From the NCBI RefSeq assembly GCF_900115245.1, contig NZ_FOVT01000001.1, forward strand, positions 372,001 to 436,000: a stretch of 64,000 nucleotides of DNA, written 5' to 3'. The position numbers and the translations under genes were made by a program. Shown one piece after another: positions 52,867-63,393 of the stretch. This DNA is from Mesorhizobium sp. NFR06. Lineage in GTDB: Bacteria > Pseudomonadota > Alphaproteobacteria > Rhizobiales > Rhizobiaceae. A model generated the notes under the pieces. The model saw only the letters and a program-made list of their open reading frames with translations, was not told where the DNA came from and made no database searches. How positions within the stretch are numbered: the first letter of the stretch is position 1; the number at the start of each line of letters is the position of its first letter.

Positions 52867-54474
52867 TTATTCATCCAAGCCAGTATTCGATTCCGGCGGC
52901 GCAGATTTCGCCGAGCCGCGCTTGACGTTCCTGCGGATCATGCCGAAATCCGCGCCGCCGATGCCGAAGGCGGCGGTGAAATAAAGCGCGGCGCCCCCCG
53001 CGACCAGCGACAGCAGCGTCGTCGCCTTCGCGACCAGCGGTGAGCCCGGACCAAGCCTTGCGGCGAAATAATGTTCGGCGAAATAAAGCGCGGTCGCCAT
53101 GATCGCCGCCGACAAAACCAGCCGCGGGATACGCTTGAGCAAGGGGACGTCGCGGCCCCAATGGCCGCGCCTAATCAGCATGGCGAGCAGCATCAGCGCG
53201 TTGACCCAGCCGGCGACGGCCGAAGCGACCGCGATGCCCGGCGCCCCCATCGACGGGAACAGCGTGAGCGCCGTGGCGACGTTCACGCCGACCGAGATGG
53301 CGGCGAAGATCATCGGCGTGCGCGTGTCCTCGCGCGCGAAATAGCCCGGCGTGAAAGCCTTGATCAGCACGAAGGCCGGCAGGCCGAGGCCGAAGATCGC
53401 CAGGATTGCCGCCACCGTCGGCGTCGAATGGTTGGCGGCGAAGGCGCCGCGCTCATAGACCAGCCGTACAATCGGCTCCGACATCACCCAGAGGGCCGCA
53501 GCCGCCGGCAGCGTCATGAACAAGGTGAACTCGACCGAGCGGTTCTGCAGATTGGCGGCCTCGATCAGATTGCCCGATTTCAGCGCCCGCGACAGCTCCG
53601 GCAACAGCACGATGGCGACGGCCACGCCGACGACGCCGAGCGGCAGCTGGTAGATGCGGTCGGCATAGGCGAGCGACGACACGGCGCTGTTCTGCGCCGA
53701 GGCGATCGCCGTCCCGATCAACTGGTTGATCTGGGTGATGCCGCCGGTGATCGCCGCCGGCAGCGCCAGGATCAGCAGGCGCTTGACGTTGGGCGTCATC
53801 TTCGGCCGGCGGAAGCCAATCGAGATGCCAGCGTTGCGCACCGCTATCCAGACGATCGCAAGCTGCACGATGCCCGCCGCCAGCACGCCCCAGGAGAGGC
53901 CGAAGCCGACATCATGGGCGTCCAGCCCATGATACCAGGCGTAGGCGAGCACGCTGATCAGGATGATGTTGAGGAAGGCGGGCGCGATCGCCGCGGCGAA
54001 ATAGCGGCGCAGCGAGTTCAGCATGCCGGCCATCATCGCGCCGAGCGACATGCAGATCAGGTACGGGAACATGATCGTCGCCAGCCGGACGGTCGTCTCG
54101 AACTTGCCCGGGATGTCGGCGAAGCCCGGCGCCACCAGGTAGCGCACGATCAGCGGCATCGCCAGTTCCATCGCGATGGTCAGCGCCAGCAGCGCCGAGA
54201 ACAGCACGCCGAACACTTCCTCCGAAAAGCGCTTGGCGCCCTCGTTGCCATGCTGCTCGATCTCCTTGGCGAAGAGCGGCACGAAAGCGGCGTTGAAGGC
54301 GCCTTCGGCAAACAGCCGCCGGAAGGTGTTGGGGAACTGGAAGGCGGCGTTGAAGGCGTCGGCGACAGGTCCGGTGCCAAGGGCGGCCGCCATCAGCATC
54401 TCGCGGCCGAAACCAAGCGCGCGGCTCATCAGCGTGCCGGAAGCGACGGTGGCGAATTTCTTGACTAGGCTCAT
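52867..54474 (-). CDS. murJ: Lipid II flippase MurJ
   Basis: A 535-residue protein with ~14 membrane helices. The N-terminus SLVKKFATVASGTLMSRALGFGREMLMAAALGTGPVADAFNAAFQFPNTFRRLFAEGAFNAAFVP is the diagnostic MurJ/MviN region with the essential charged residues. It moves lipid II to the periplasm for peptidoglycan synthesis. It lies 40 bp after glnD, with a fragment of a RIME-like end (GGGAAATTGCGTCAAA) in that gap, and 117 bp before trpS. Confidence 0.97.
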   Translation of the reverse strand: MSLVKKFATVASGTLMSRALGFGREMLMAAALGTGPVADAFNAAFQFPNTFRRLFAEGAFNAAFVPLFAKEIEQHGNEGAKRFSEEVFGVLFSALLALTIAMELAMPLIVRYLVAPGFADIPGKFETTVRLATIMFPYLICMSLGAMMAGMLNSLRRYFAAAIAPAFLNIILISVLAYAWYHGLDAHDVGFGLSWGVLAAGIVQLAIVWIAVRNAGISIGFRRPKMTPNVKRLLILALPAAITGGITQINQLIGTAIASAQNSAVSSLAYADRIYQLPLGVVGVAVAIVLLPELSRALKSGNLIEAANLQNRSVEFTLFMTLPAAAALWVMSEPIVRLVYERGAFAANHSTPTVAAILAIFGLGLPAFVLIKAFTPGYFAREDTRTPMIFAAISVGVNVATALTLFPSMGAPGIAVASAVAGWVNALMLLAMLIRRGHWGRDVPLLKRIPRLVLSAAIMATALYFAEHYFAARLGPGSPLVAKATTLLSLVAGGAALYFTAAFGIGGADFGMIRRNVKRGSAKSAPPESNTGLDE

Positions 54475-54514
54475 ACCGGAGACGATTGCCTGGGAAATTG
54501 CGTCAAATGGATGG

Positions 54515-57316
54515 TCACTCGGCCGCCGCCTTGGCCTTGCCGTTGCGTTCGGGCGAATTGCCTTCGAGCGTATCGATCAGCCGCTTGTGAATGGTGGCGG
54601 TGCGCGTCGGGCTGTCGATCTTCTGTCCCGTCAGGTCGGTGACGTAGAACGTGTCGATGACCTTCTCGCCGAAGGTTGTGATGTGCGCCGAGGCGATGTC
54701 GAGCGAAAGATCCGACAGCGTTCCGGTGATCTCGGAGAGCAGGCCCGGCCGGTCGAGCCCCTCGACCTCGACGACGGAAAAACGGTTCGACAGCGTGTTG
54801 CGGATCTCGGCGCGCGGCGGGATTTTGAACACCTTGGAACCGCGCCTTGGCTTGGTGCGCTTCTCGATCATCTCGGGCAGCCAGCTCTTGCCGGAAAGCA
54901 CGTCCTCGATCAGCCGGCCGACCCGCTCGGCGCGGCGGCGCTCGTCCTCGTCGAGATCGAATTCCCGGGAGATCAGGATGCTGTCCAGCGCGCGCCCGTC
55001 AGAGGTGGTGAAGATCTGGGCGTCGACGATGTTGCCGCCGGCGGCAGCACACGCCCCGGCAATGATCGAAAGCAGGCGTGGATGGTCCGGCGCCAGCACG
55101 GTGATCTCCGTCACCGCCTCGAACCCATGCGTCTTGACCATGGTTGCGAGCTTCTTGCCGGCCGCATCCGCCTCGCGGACGAATTCGGCATGGCGAAGCT
55201 GGTCGGACAGGTCCACCGTCAAAAGGTAATTCTCGTAATGCTGCGCGACATAGCGCTTGCGCTCTTTCGCCGGCCAGGCGGAGAGTGCCTCGGCCAGCCG
55301 CTCGCGCGCAGCCGCGGTGCGCTCGGCGCGCGACACTTCCGAGAAGCCGCCGGTGAGCAACAGTTCGGTTTCGAAATAGAGGGTGCGCAGCAGCTGCCCC
55401 TTCCAGCCGTTCCACACGCCAGGGCCGACGCCCCTGATGTCGCAGACGGTCAGGATCAAGAGCAGCTTCAGCCGCTCGACCGACTGGACGATCGAGGCAA
55501 AATCCTCGATCGTCTTGCGGTCGTTGAGGTCGCGCGTCTGCGCCGTCATCGACATCACCAGATGGTTCTCGACCAGCCAGGCGACCGTCTCGGTGTCGGC
55601 GGCCGACAGGCCCATATGCGGGCAGATGCGCCGGGCAATGCGGGCGCCTACCTCCGAATGGTCCTCCGGCCGGCCCTTGGCGATGTCGTGCAAAAGCACC
55701 GCGACATAGAGCGCCTCGCGGCTCTTCTTCAGCCCCGGCATCAAGATGTGCGACAGCGGATGCACCTTTTCGCCGTCGCCGCGCTCGATCTCGGCCAGGA
55801 CGCCGATGCAGCGGATGAGATGCTCGTCCACCGTGTAGTGGTGGTACATCGAGAACTGCATCATGGCGACGATCTTGCCGAAATCCGGGATCAGCCTGCC
55901 GAGTAGCCCGGCTTCGTTCATGCGCCTGAGATTGAGCTCGGCGTTGCGGTCCGAGGTCAGGATGTCGAGGAACAGCCGGTTGGCTTCCGCGTCACGCCGC
56001 AGCGACTTGTTGACGAGGCCGAGCGAACGGGTGAGCAGCTTGAGCGCATCGGGATGGAACTCCAGACCGTGCTTGTCGGCGAACCAGAAGAGGCGCAGCA
56101 GATTGACCGGATCGCGCTCGAACACGCTGTCGTCGGCAATGTTGATGCGGTGGTTGTCGACGATGAAGTCGGCGGTGCCGGCAAGCTTGCGCTTGCGCCG
56201 CGAGAAGGTCAGGAAGATGCGGTTGAAGCCCGGCACGTGCTTGGCCTGCTCTTCCTCCAGCGCCGCGCAGAAGATGCGGGTGAGGTCGCCGACGTCCTTG
56301 GCGACGAGGAAATAGTGCTTCATGAAGCGCTCGACCGCCGACAGGCCGGGATGCGTCGTATAGCCCAGACGCTCAGCGATCTCGCGCTGGATGTCGAAAT
56401 GCAGCCGCTCCTCCGCCTTGCCGGTGAGGAAATGCATATGGCAGCGCACCGCCCACAGGAAATCCTCGGCCTTCTGGAACTCGCGGTATTCGGCCTCGGT
56501 GAAGACGCCTTTCTCGACGAGCTCCTCGCCGGTCCGCACGCGGTAGAAATACTTTCCGATCCAGAACAGCGTCTGCAGGTCGCGCAGGCCACCCTTGCCG
56601 TCCTTGACGTTGGGTTCGACCAGATAGCGGCTTTCGCCCGCCTTGGCGTGGCGCTCGTCGCGCTCGGCGAGCTTCGCCTGCACATATTCCGGTCCGGTCG
56701 TGCGCACCACCTCATGGTCGAAGCGGGTCAGCAACTCGTCATAGAGCTTGCGTTCGCCCCACAGGAAGCGCGCCTCGAGGATCGAGGTGCGGATGGTGAT
56801 ATCGCTGCGCGAGAGCCTGAGGCACTCATCGATGTTGCGGGTGGCATGGCCGACCTTAAGCCCCATGTCCCACAGCATATAGAGCATGTATTCGACGATC
56901 TGCTCGCCCCACGGCGTCTGCTTGTAGGGCAAGAGGAAAAGCAGATCGATGTCCGAGCCCGGCGCCAGCGTGCCGCGCCCGTAGCCGCCGACCGCCACCA
57001 CCGCCATGCGTTCGGCGGCGGACCGGTTCTTGACGCGGTAGACATGGGTGGCGGCGAAATCATAGAGCGCCCGGATCAGCTCATCCATCAGATGCGACAG
57101 CCGCTCGGCGCAGGCATTGCCGCCGCCGTCTTCCTTGAGCATGGCCTCGGCGATCTTTCGCCCTTCCCCCATCCTGCCTTTGAGCAGTTGGAGCACTGCC
57201 GTTCGAACGGCCGGTCCCGAGCCGTCGCCGGCGCTCGCCGCCGTCAGCGCGGTCAAGTCGCGGCGCAAGGCGTCGCCGTCGATGATTTCGTCGAGTTTCA
57301 GGGAGATCTTTGCCAT
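54515..57316 (-). CDS. glnD: PII uridylyltransferase/uridylyl-removing enzyme
   Basis: A 933-residue nitrogen sensor. The nucleotidyltransferase motif is [24 protein letters not shown] (~105-130). The HD hydrolase domain has [17 protein letters not shown]. Two C-terminal ACT domains read [21 protein letters not shown] and [20 protein letters not shown] and sense glutamine. It uridylylates PII proteins under nitrogen limitation and removes UMP under excess. All domains are intact. Confidence 0.97.
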   Translation of the reverse strand: MAKISLKLDEIIDGDALRRDLTALTAASAGDGSGPAVRTAVLQLLKGRMGEGRKIAEAMLKEDGGGNACAERLSHLMDELIRALYDFAATHVYRVKNRSAAERMAVVAVGGYGRGTLAPGSDIDLLFLLPYKQTPWGEQIVEYMLYMLWDMGLKVGHATRNIDECLRLSRSDITIRTSILEARFLWGERKLYDELLTRFDHEVVRTTGPEYVQAKLAERDERHAKAGESRYLVEPNVKDGKGGLRDLQTLFWIGKYFYRVRTGEELVEKGVFTEAEYREFQKAEDFLWAVRCHMHFLTGKAEERLHFDIQREIAERLGYTTHPGLSAVERFMKHYFLVAKDVGDLTRIFCAALEEEQAKHVPGFNRIFLTFSRRKRKLAGTADFIVDNHRINIADDSVFERDPVNLLRLFWFADKHGLEFHPDALKLLTRSLGLVNKSLRRDAEANRLFLDILTSDRNAELNLRRMNEAGLLGRLIPDFGKIVAMMQFSMYHHYTVDEHLIRCIGVLAEIERGDGEKVHPLSHILMPGLKKSREALYVAVLLHDIAKGRPEDHSEVGARIARRICPHMGLSAADTETVAWLVENHLVMSMTAQTRDLNDRKTIEDFASIVQSVERLKLLLILTVCDIRGVGPGVWNGWKGQLLRTLYFETELLLTGGFSEVSRAERTAAARERLAEALSAWPAKERKRYVAQHYENYLLTVDLSDQLRHAEFVREADAAGKKLATMVKTHGFEAVTEITVLAPDHPRLLSIIAGACAAAGGNIVDAQIFTTSDGRALDSILISREFDLDEDERRRAERVGRLIEDVLSGKSWLPEMIEKRTKPRRGSKVFKIPPRAEIRNTLSNRFSVVEVEGLDRPGLLSEITGTLSDLSLDIASAHITTFGEKVIDTFYVTDLTGQKIDSPTRTATIHKRLIDTLEGNSPERNGKAKAAAE

Positions 57317-57436
57317 GCGGCGGCGTCTATAGCGCGTTTTCTCCGCGCTGTGTATGGGGCTGACAGCCGCGGTTCCAATGCTTTGCCATGGATGCGACCT
57401 GAGGTGGGCACTGTATGCAAAAATAGAAACCGCCCC

Positions 57437-57467
57437 TTGACCTTCCAGTTACTGGAAGGACTACCTC
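57437..57467 (+). promoter_or_regulatory. CueR-type copper promoter before copA
   Basis: TTGACC (57437) and TACCTC (57462) are separated by 19 bp, the long spacer used by MerR-family activators. The spacer region carries the perfect palindrome CCTTCCAGT-T-ACTGGAAGG (57441-57459). It lies 35 bp before the copA ATG. The operator form matches CueR sites; the window's cueR gene is 10.6 kb away. Confidence 0.85.
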
Positions 57468-57501
57468 CGCCTCGAATTCAAGAATCCCGAGGCACTCGTT
57501 C

Positions 57502-60006
57502 ATGACCCATTCCGACCATCACCACCATCATGCGCCTGGCGGCGCCTGCTGTTCCGCCAAGGATGCCGCGCCCGCCACGGAGGTGGTGATTCGCGACCCG
57601 GTCTGCGGCATGACGGTCGATCCAGCCACCGGTAAGCCGACGGCCGAGCATGGCGGCCGTACCTTTCATTTCTGCAGCGAACGCTGCCGCACGAAATTCC
57701 AGGCCGGGCCGGAAGCCTATCTCTCGGCCACCGATCCCGTCTGCGGCATGAGCGTCGATCGGGCGAGCGCCAGGCACTTTCTTCGCCACGAAGGACAGGG
57801 TTTCTATTTCTGCTCGGCCGGTTGCCAGGGCAAGTTCGAAGCGGAGCCGGCAAAATACCTTGCCGGCCGGCCCGAGCGGCAGTCGGTGCCGAAGGGCACC
57901 CAGTATACCTGCCCGATGCACCCCGAAATCATCCGCGACAAGCCCGGTTCCTGCCCGATCTGCGGCATGGCGCTGGAACCGATGGGCGTGCCGACAGGCG
58001 ACGAAGGCCCCAATCCCGAGCTCGTCGATTTCACGCGCCGGTTCTGGATCAGCGCGGCGCTCTCCGTGCCGCTCCTGGTCATCGCCATGGCACCGATGCT
58101 GGGCTACAGCTTCGAGAACCTCATCGACGGCCGGACAAAGACGTGGATGGAGCTGGCGCTGGCAAGCCCTGTAGTGCTGTGGGCGGCGTTTCCGTTCTTC
58201 CGCCGCGGCTGGGAATCGGTCCTCAACCGCAGCCCCAATATGTGGACGCTGATCTCGCTTGGCGTCGGCGCCGCCTATCTCTTCAGCCTCGTCGCGACAC
58301 TGTTCCCGGATGTCTTCCCGCATCAGTTTCGAGGTCATGACGGCGCGGTGCCGGTCTATTTCGAGGCCGCCGCCGTCATCGTCGCGCTGGTGTTCCTCGG
58401 CCAGGTGCTGGAACTCAGAGCCCGCGAACGCACCGGCTCGGCCATTCGCGCGCTTTTGGACCTTGCGCCGAAGACGGCCCGCCTGATCGGCGCCGACGGC
58501 TCCGAAAAGGACGTGCCGCTCGACAGCGTCGAGACGGGCGACCGGTTGCGCGTCCGCCCCGGCGATGCCGTGCCGGTCGACGGCATCGTGCTGGAAGGCC
58601 GCTCGGCGATCGATGAATCGATGATCACGGGCGAGCCTTTGCCGGTCGAAAAAACGGAAGGCGACGCGCTTACCGGCGGCACGCTCAACAGACAAGGCTC
58701 GCTGGTCATGCGCGCCGAGAGAATCGGCGCCGACACCACGCTGTCGCGCATCGTCGAGCTGGTCGCCAAGGCGCAGCGTTCGCGCGCGCCGATCCAGGGG
58801 CTTGCCGACCGCGTGTCCTTCTATTTCGTTCCGGCCGTCGTGCTGGTCGCCGTCCTCGCCTTCATCGCCTGGTCGATCCTCGGTCCCCAGCCGAGCCTGA
58901 TTTTCGCCATCGTCTCGGCGGTGTCGGTGCTGATCATCGCCTGTCCCTGTGCGCTCGGCCTTGCCACGCCGATGTCGATCATGACGGCGACAGGGCGCGG
59001 CGCGCATGCCGGCGTGCTGATCAAGGAAGCCGCGGCGCTCGAGCGCTTTGCCTCCGTCGACACGCTGATCGTCGACAAGACCGGCACGCTGACCGAGGGC
59101 AAGCCACGGCTGACCGACGTCGTTGCGGCCGAGGGCATCGATGAGAATGAGTTGCTGGGCCTCGCCGCCGCGCTCGAAAAAGGCTCGGAGCATCCGCTGG
59201 CCGAGGCGATCGTCGAGGGCGCTGCCGCGCGCGGCCTGAAGCTGGCCGACGCGGTCGATTTCGAAGCCGTCACCGGCAAGGGCGTTTCGGGCACGGTTTC
59301 GGGCAGGAAGGTCGCGCTCGGCAATGCGATGATGATGGCAGATCTCGGCGTCGAAACATCGGCGGCCAATGCCGAGGCAATGCAGGCCGAGGGCAAGACG
59401 GCCATGTTCGTGGCCGTCGACGGCAAGCTCGCCGGCCTCGTCGCCGTCGCCGACCCGGTCAAGGCAACGACAGCCGGGGCGATCAAGGCGCTGCACGACA
59501 GGGGCCTGCGCATCATCATGGCGACGGGCGACAACGAGCGCACCGCCAGGGCCATCGCCGGCAGGCTCGGCATCGACGACGTGCGCGCTGGTCTGCTGCC
59601 CGACGGCAAGAGTGCGCTGGTGGAGGAACTGCGCGGCGGAGGCGCCGCCGTTGCGATGGCCGGCGACGGCGTCAACGACGCGCCGGCGCTTGCCGGCGCC
59701 GACGTCGGCATCGCCATGGGCACCGGCGCCGATGTCGCCGTCGAAAGCGCCGGCATCACGCTGGTCAAGGGCGACCTCAACGGCATCGTCAGAGCCCGCA
59801 CACTCGCCCAGGCGACGCTCCGCAACATCCGCCAGAACCTGTTCTTTGCCTTCCTCTACAATGTGCTCGGCGTGCCGGTCGCAGCCGGTGTGCTCTATCC
59901 GCTCACCGGCACGCTGCTGTCGCCGATGCTGGCGGCAGCGGCGATGAGCCTGTCCTCGGTCTCGGTCATCGCCAACGCTTTGCGGCTGAGAACGTTGAAA
60001 CTCTGA
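57502..60006 (+). CDS. copA: Copper-exporting P1B-type ATPase with YHS domains
   Basis: An 834-residue metal ATPase. The N-terminus is MTHSDHHHHHAPGGACC, followed by two YHS units (DPVCGM at 32-37 and 78-83, each with FxFCSxxC) and a heavy-metal-binding segment TCPMHPEI...CPICGMALEP (136-160). No classical GMxCxxC HMA domain is present. The pump core has CPC in IIACPCALGLATP, phospho-aspartate DKTGTLTEG, SEHPLAEAI and MAGDGVNDAPALAGADVGIAMG. It exports Cu(I), and possibly Ag(I), from the cytoplasm. The DUF305 gene follows. Confidence 0.94.
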   Translation: MTHSDHHHHHAPGGACCSAKDAAPATEVVIRDPVCGMTVDPATGKPTAEHGGRTFHFCSERCRTKFQAGPEAYLSATDPVCGMSVDRASARHFLRHEGQGFYFCSAGCQGKFEAEPAKYLAGRPERQSVPKGTQYTCPMHPEIIRDKPGSCPICGMALEPMGVPTGDEGPNPELVDFTRRFWISAALSVPLLVIAMAPMLGYSFENLIDGRTKTWMELALASPVVLWAAFPFFRRGWESVLNRSPNMWTLISLGVGAAYLFSLVATLFPDVFPHQFRGHDGAVPVYFEAAAVIVALVFLGQVLELRARERTGSAIRALLDLAPKTARLIGADGSEKDVPLDSVETGDRLRVRPGDAVPVDGIVLEGRSAIDESMITGEPLPVEKTEGDALTGGTLNRQGSLVMRAERIGADTTLSRIVELVAKAQRSRAPIQGLADRVSFYFVPAVVLVAVLAFIAWSILGPQPSLIFAIVSAVSVLIIACPCALGLATPMSIMTATGRGAHAGVLIKEAAALERFASVDTLIVDKTGTLTEGKPRLTDVVAAEGIDENELLGLAAALEKGSEHPLAEAIVEGAAARGLKLADAVDFEAVTGKGVSGTVSGRKVALGNAMMMADLGVETSAANAEAMQAEGKTAMFVAVDGKLAGLVAVADPVKATTAGAIKALHDRGLRIIMATGDNERTARAIAGRLGIDDVRAGLLPDGKSALVEELRGGGAAVAMAGDGVNDAPALAGADVGIAMGTGADVAVESAGITLVKGDLNGIVRARTLAQATLRNIRQNLFFAFLYNVLGVPVAAGVLYPLTGTLLSPMLAAAAMSLSSVSVIANALRLRTLKL

Positions 60007-60050
60007 GCGAAGCCCCCAGATACGACATCCAAGCAGAAGGAGATATCTGA

Positions 60051-60440
60051 ATGACCCTGGCCAAGAAGATCGTGCTGCTCTTGATGGCGGCGGGAATGCT
60101 GCTGGCGGTATTTCTCGAAAGCGTCCCGGCGCAGTCGGAGGAGATGAAGCACGACATGTCCAAAATGGCGATGGGCGCCCAGAGCCCGGCCACCGTCGGC
60201 TACGAGGCGGCGATGAAAAAGATGCACAAGGACATGATGGTCAAATACACCGGCAATGCCGATGTCGATTTCGTCCGCGGCATGATCCCTCATCACCAGG
60301 GCGCCATCGACATGGCCAAGGTGGTGATCGCCAACGGCAAGGATCCTGAAATCCGCAAGCTCGCCGAAGGCGTCGTCGCGGCGCAGGAAGCCGAGATCAA
60401 AGAGATGCAGGACTGGCTCGCCAAGCATCCGGTGAAGTAG
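60051..60440 (+). CDS. DUF305 (CopM-like) periplasmic protein
   Basis: A 129-residue exported protein. Its signal peptide [29 protein letters not shown] precedes a Met/His-rich mature part: [22 protein letters not shown], and the DUF305 core [18 protein letters not shown]. Methionines and histidines suggest copper binding in the periplasm, as in CopM. GGAGATATCTGA lies before the ATG and the gap from copA is 44 bp, so it belongs to the copper operon. Confidence 0.9.
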   Translation: MTLAKKIVLLLMAAGMLLAVFLESVPAQSEEMKHDMSKMAMGAQSPATVGYEAAMKKMHKDMMVKYTGNADVDFVRGMIPHHQGAIDMAKVVIANGKDPEIRKLAEGVVAAQEAEIKEMQDWLAKHPVK

Positions 60441-60546
60441 TCGCCCGCCTCCGGGAATTCGGACCAAGAAATCCGGATCAAGGAAGAAAACCGGTCTGGA
60501 TTTCCGGTCGAGGCTGTGCTGCGATCCGGGTCCTTCGGAGAAGTCC

Positions 60547-61392
60547 ATGCCATCACCAATGAGAACCCTGAAGCTGCCGTCCGGCGAAGCGGTTCCGGTT
60601 CTGGGCCAAGGCACCTGGAAGATGGGCGAGGACCGCGGGCGCCGCGCCGATGAGGTCGCGGCGCTGAAGCTCGGCCTCGATCTCGGCATCACGCTCATCG
60701 ACACGGCCGAGATGTATGCCGGCGGCGGCGCCGAGGAAGTGGTGGCCGAGGCCGTCGCCGGGCGCCGCGACGAAACCTTCCTGGTGTCCAAGGTGCTGCC
60801 GTCCAATGCCTCCCGCGCCGGCGTCAAGCGAGCCTGCGAAAACAGCCTGAAACGGCTCGCCACCGACCGCATCGATCTCTATCTGCTGCATTGGCCGGGC
60901 AGCGTGCCGCTGTCGCAAACCGTGGAGGCTTTCGAGGCGTTGAAGGCGGAAGGCAAGATCCGCCATTGGGGCGTCAGCAATTTCGACACCGACGAGATGG
61001 AGGAGCTGGTCGGCTTGGCCTCCGGCGGCAATGTCCAGACCAACCAGGTGCTCTACAATCTGTCGCGCCGAGGCCCTGAATTCGACCTCGCGCCCTGGTG
61101 CGCGAAACGCGACATTCCGCTGATGGCCTATTCGCCGGTCGAGCAGGGTGCGCTGGCCCGCAATGCCAGGCTGGAAGCCGTGGCCGCACGCCACAGCGCT
61201 ACCGCCGCGCAAATCGCCCTTGCCTGGGTCATGATCCAGAAAGGCGTCATCGCCATCCCGAAGGCTGGCCGGCAGGAGCATGTCCGCCAGAACGCGGCCG
61301 CGCTCGACATCGCCCTGACGGCGGAGGACCTTGCCGAACTCGACCGCGCCTTTCCGCCGCCGACGCGCAAGCGCGGCCTGGAGATGATTTAA
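60547..61392 (+). CDS. Aldo/keto reductase
   Basis: A 281-residue AKR barrel. The catalytic tetrad is readable: Asp and Tyr in [15 protein letters not shown], Lys in [12 protein letters not shown], His in [10 protein letters not shown]. The NADPH-binding C-terminal region is [14 protein letters not shown]. It reduces aldehydes or ketones; substrate unknown. It lies 106 bp after the DUF305 gene and may share its transcript. Confidence 0.93.
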   Translation: MPSPMRTLKLPSGEAVPVLGQGTWKMGEDRGRRADEVAALKLGLDLGITLIDTAEMYAGGGAEEVVAEAVAGRRDETFLVSKVLPSNASRAGVKRACENSLKRLATDRIDLYLLHWPGSVPLSQTVEAFEALKAEGKIRHWGVSNFDTDEMEELVGLASGGNVQTNQVLYNLSRRGPEFDLAPWCAKRDIPLMAYSPVEQGALARNARLEAVAARHSATAAQIALAWVMIQKGVIAIPKAGRQEHVRQNAAALDIALTAEDLAELDRAFPPPTRKRGLEMI

Positions 61393-61492
61393 TCGCTCGC
61401 CGGCTTTCCGGGCCGCGCGCAGCCTGTCAAGCGAGCGGGAAAACACACGGGCGCGGAGGTCGAGCAGGTGTGGGCGACATAGAAAGAGAATC

Positions 61493-62302
61493 ATGCAACG
61501 AATTTCAGCCGGGCGCCATCACACGACATACAGAATTGGAGATCTATCGGTCACGTCTCTGCGCGACGGGTATGTTGACATGCCAATCGAACGACTGCGC
61601 CAGCCGGGCAACAGGCGATTCGGCAATGAACTCCCAGCGCAGCTGCAACTCGTGGACGGTGCGCTCAGGCTATCCGTCAACGCCTTTGCCATCGACGATG
61701 GCCATGAAATCACGCTGATCGACACCGGGTCCTCCAACGCCTGGCACCCGACGATGGGGTTTCTGCCGCAGGCGCTGATGGAGGCGAGGATCGCCGTCGA
61801 CCGGATACGCACGGTTGCCTTCACCCACACGCATCTCGACCATATCCAAGGGCTCATCCTTCCGGATGGTCGGGACGGCTTCCCTCAACTCGGCCGCTTG
61901 CTTGTCCCCCGGCTTGAACTCGACATGTTCCGATCCGAGGCGAGGTTGAGCCGCTTCCATGATCGGGCGCAGCCCTTGGACCCGGGACAGCACCTCGGCG
62001 CGAATATCGAAGCGATCGCCATCCCGGGTCATGAAATCGGCCATACCGGCTTTCGCGTCACGAGGGGCGGCGAAACATTGTTGGTCTGGGGCGATCTCGT
62101 GCACGTGCCGTCGCTTCAGTTCGATCGGCCGGAGGTCGCATGGGAGTACGACGCCGACCAGGGGCAGGCGCGGGCGACCCGGCTGCAGATATTGGCCCTT
62201 GCTGCCGACAACGCCTATTGCGTTGCAGGAGCACATCTCGATTCACCGGGCATCGGTCGGATTTTTCGAACCGAAACAGCCTTCCGCTTCGAACCCTTGT
62301 AG
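61493..62302 (+). CDS. MBL-fold metallohydrolase
   Basis: A 269-residue metallo-beta-lactamase-fold protein. HTHLDHIQG is the zinc-binding HxHxDH motif; IDTGSSN, IPGHEIGHTGF (third histidine), LLVWGDLVHVP (bridging Asp) and VAGAHLDSPGIG complete the set. It hydrolyses an ester, lactone or thioester, possibly a lactonase; substrate unknown. Its stop directly abuts the stop of the convergent TetR gene with no spacing. Confidence 0.9.
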   Translation: MQRISAGRHHTTYRIGDLSVTSLRDGYVDMPIERLRQPGNRRFGNELPAQLQLVDGALRLSVNAFAIDDGHEITLIDTGSSNAWHPTMGFLPQALMEARIAVDRIRTVAFTHTHLDHIQGLILPDGRDGFPQLGRLLVPRLELDMFRSEARLSRFHDRAQPLDPGQHLGANIEAIAIPGHEIGHTGFRVTRGGETLLVWGDLVHVPSLQFDRPEVAWEYDADQGQARATRLQILALAADNAYCVAGAHLDSPGIGRIFRTETAFRFEPL

Positions 62303-62872
62303 CTAGATGTTAGCCGGCAGCCCAAGCCGCATCCGCAGGCGCCGCAATGTCCTTGAAAATACATCGAGGTCATCGGCGGCACGGGCGAGCGTGAGCGCGC
62401 CCTGGATGGCGGCGACGGTTTCCTCGGCTAGCTCGCCGGCCTCGGCGGGCCGGTGTCCGGCTCGGGCCAGCGCGTCGGCGAGATGCGCCACCCAGCGGCC
62501 GAAATAATCCCTGATCTGGCTGGCGAAGAGGTCGCGGGATTGATCGAGCGCAAAGGCGCCGATCAGGCAAACCCGCCGCCCCGAACGGAAGTAGCTGTCC
62601 GTCGCCGCGACCATGTGCTCGATCCCGGCTTGCGGATCGGGATTATCGTGCAAGGGCGCAAAGACGTTGTCCTCGAACCAGCCATCGATGTTGTCGATGA
62701 CGGCTCGCGCCATCTCTTCCTTCCCGCTGGGAAAGAAGTGGTAGAGGCTCCCCTTGCCGAGCCCCGTTGCCGCGCCGATCAAGGCCAGGCTGGCGCCTTC
62801 GTAGCCATGCTCGCGAAACACTTCGGCGATGATCGCCAGCAATTGGTCGCGATCTGGCGCGATGCGCCGCAT
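62303..62872 (-). CDS. TetR-family transcriptional repressor
   Basis: A 189-residue TetR/AcrR regulator. RRIAPDRDQLLAIIAEVFREHGYEGASLALIGAATGLGKGSLYHFFPSGKEEM is the helix-turn-helix domain (~1-50). The ligand domain is hydrophobic and helical; VCLIGAFALDQSRDLF is characteristic of a TetR subgroup. It starts 4 bp after the DUF1348 gene and forms an operon with it. The palindrome at 63374 is its probable operator, implying autoregulation. Confidence 0.92.
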   Translation of the reverse strand: MRRIAPDRDQLLAIIAEVFREHGYEGASLALIGAATGLGKGSLYHFFPSGKEEMARAVIDNIDGWFEDNVFAPLHDNPDPQAGIEHMVAATDSYFRSGRRVCLIGAFALDQSRDLFASQIRDYFGRWVAHLADALARAGHRPAEAGELAEETVAAIQGALTLARAADDLDVFSRTLRRLRMRLGLPANI

Positions 62873-62876
62873 CGGC

Positions 62877-63341
62877 CTACAGTCCGAGCTCCGAAAGGCC
62901 GGGATGATCATCCGGCCGGCGGCCGAGCGGCCAATGATATTTCCGTTCGCTCTCGACGATCGGCAGGTCGTTGATACTGGCCACGCGGCGGCGCATCAGC
63001 CCGGCTTCGTCGAACTCCCAATTCTCGTTGCCGTAGGAGCGAAACCAGTGGCCGCTGTCGTCGCGCCATTCATAGGCGAAGCGCACCGCGATGCGGTTAT
63101 CGTTCCAGGTCCACACTTCCTTGATCAGGCGATAGTCCAGCTCGCGCGCCCATTTGCGCTTGAGGAAGTCGACGATCTCGCCGCGACCGGCAATGAACTC
63201 GGCCCGGTTCCGCCAGATGCAGTCTTCGGTATAGGCAAGCGAAAGCCGTTCCGGATCGCGGCTGTTCCAGGCATCCTCCGCCAGCCGCCCCTTTTGCGCT
63301 GCCGTTTCGGCCGTGAAAGGCGGCAAAGGCGGACGGCTCAT
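62877..63341 (-). CDS. DUF1348 protein (NTF2-like fold)
   Basis: A 154-residue protein of the DUF1348/nuclear transport factor 2-like group: [36 protein letters not shown], then [38 protein letters not shown]. The fold is a cone-shaped pocket for a small hydrophobic ligand; enzyme activity is unproven. It is the first gene of the tetR operon and has an AGGAGAG Shine-Dalgarno. Confidence 0.9.
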   Translation of the reverse strand: MSRPPLPPFTAETAAQKGRLAEDAWNSRDPERLSLAYTEDCIWRNRAEFIAGRGEIVDFLKRKWARELDYRLIKEVWTWNDNRIAVRFAYEWRDDSGHWFRSYGNENWEFDEAGLMRRRVASINDLPIVESERKYHWPLGRRPDDHPGLSELGL

Positions 63342-63373
63342 TCAACTCTCCTGTCGCTTGGATTATACGCGAC

Positions 63374-63393
63374 ATTGTACCGAACGGTACAAT
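63374..63393. promoter_or_regulatory. TetR operator and promoter of DUF1348-tetR
   Basis: ATTGTACCG-AA-CGGTACAAT is a perfect palindrome with 9-bp arms. On the minus strand TATAAT lies just downstream (63367-63362), 21 bp before the DUF1348 ATG, and a TTGTAC -35-like hexamer lies inside the dyad with 19-bp spacing. A repressor bound here would block the promoter. Confidence 0.82.

Noticed and set aside
53071..54468. 465-codon plus-strand frame opposite murJ
   Set aside because: It is antisense to an essential, motif-complete MurJ gene and encodes a low-complexity Arg/His/Asp-rich sequence.
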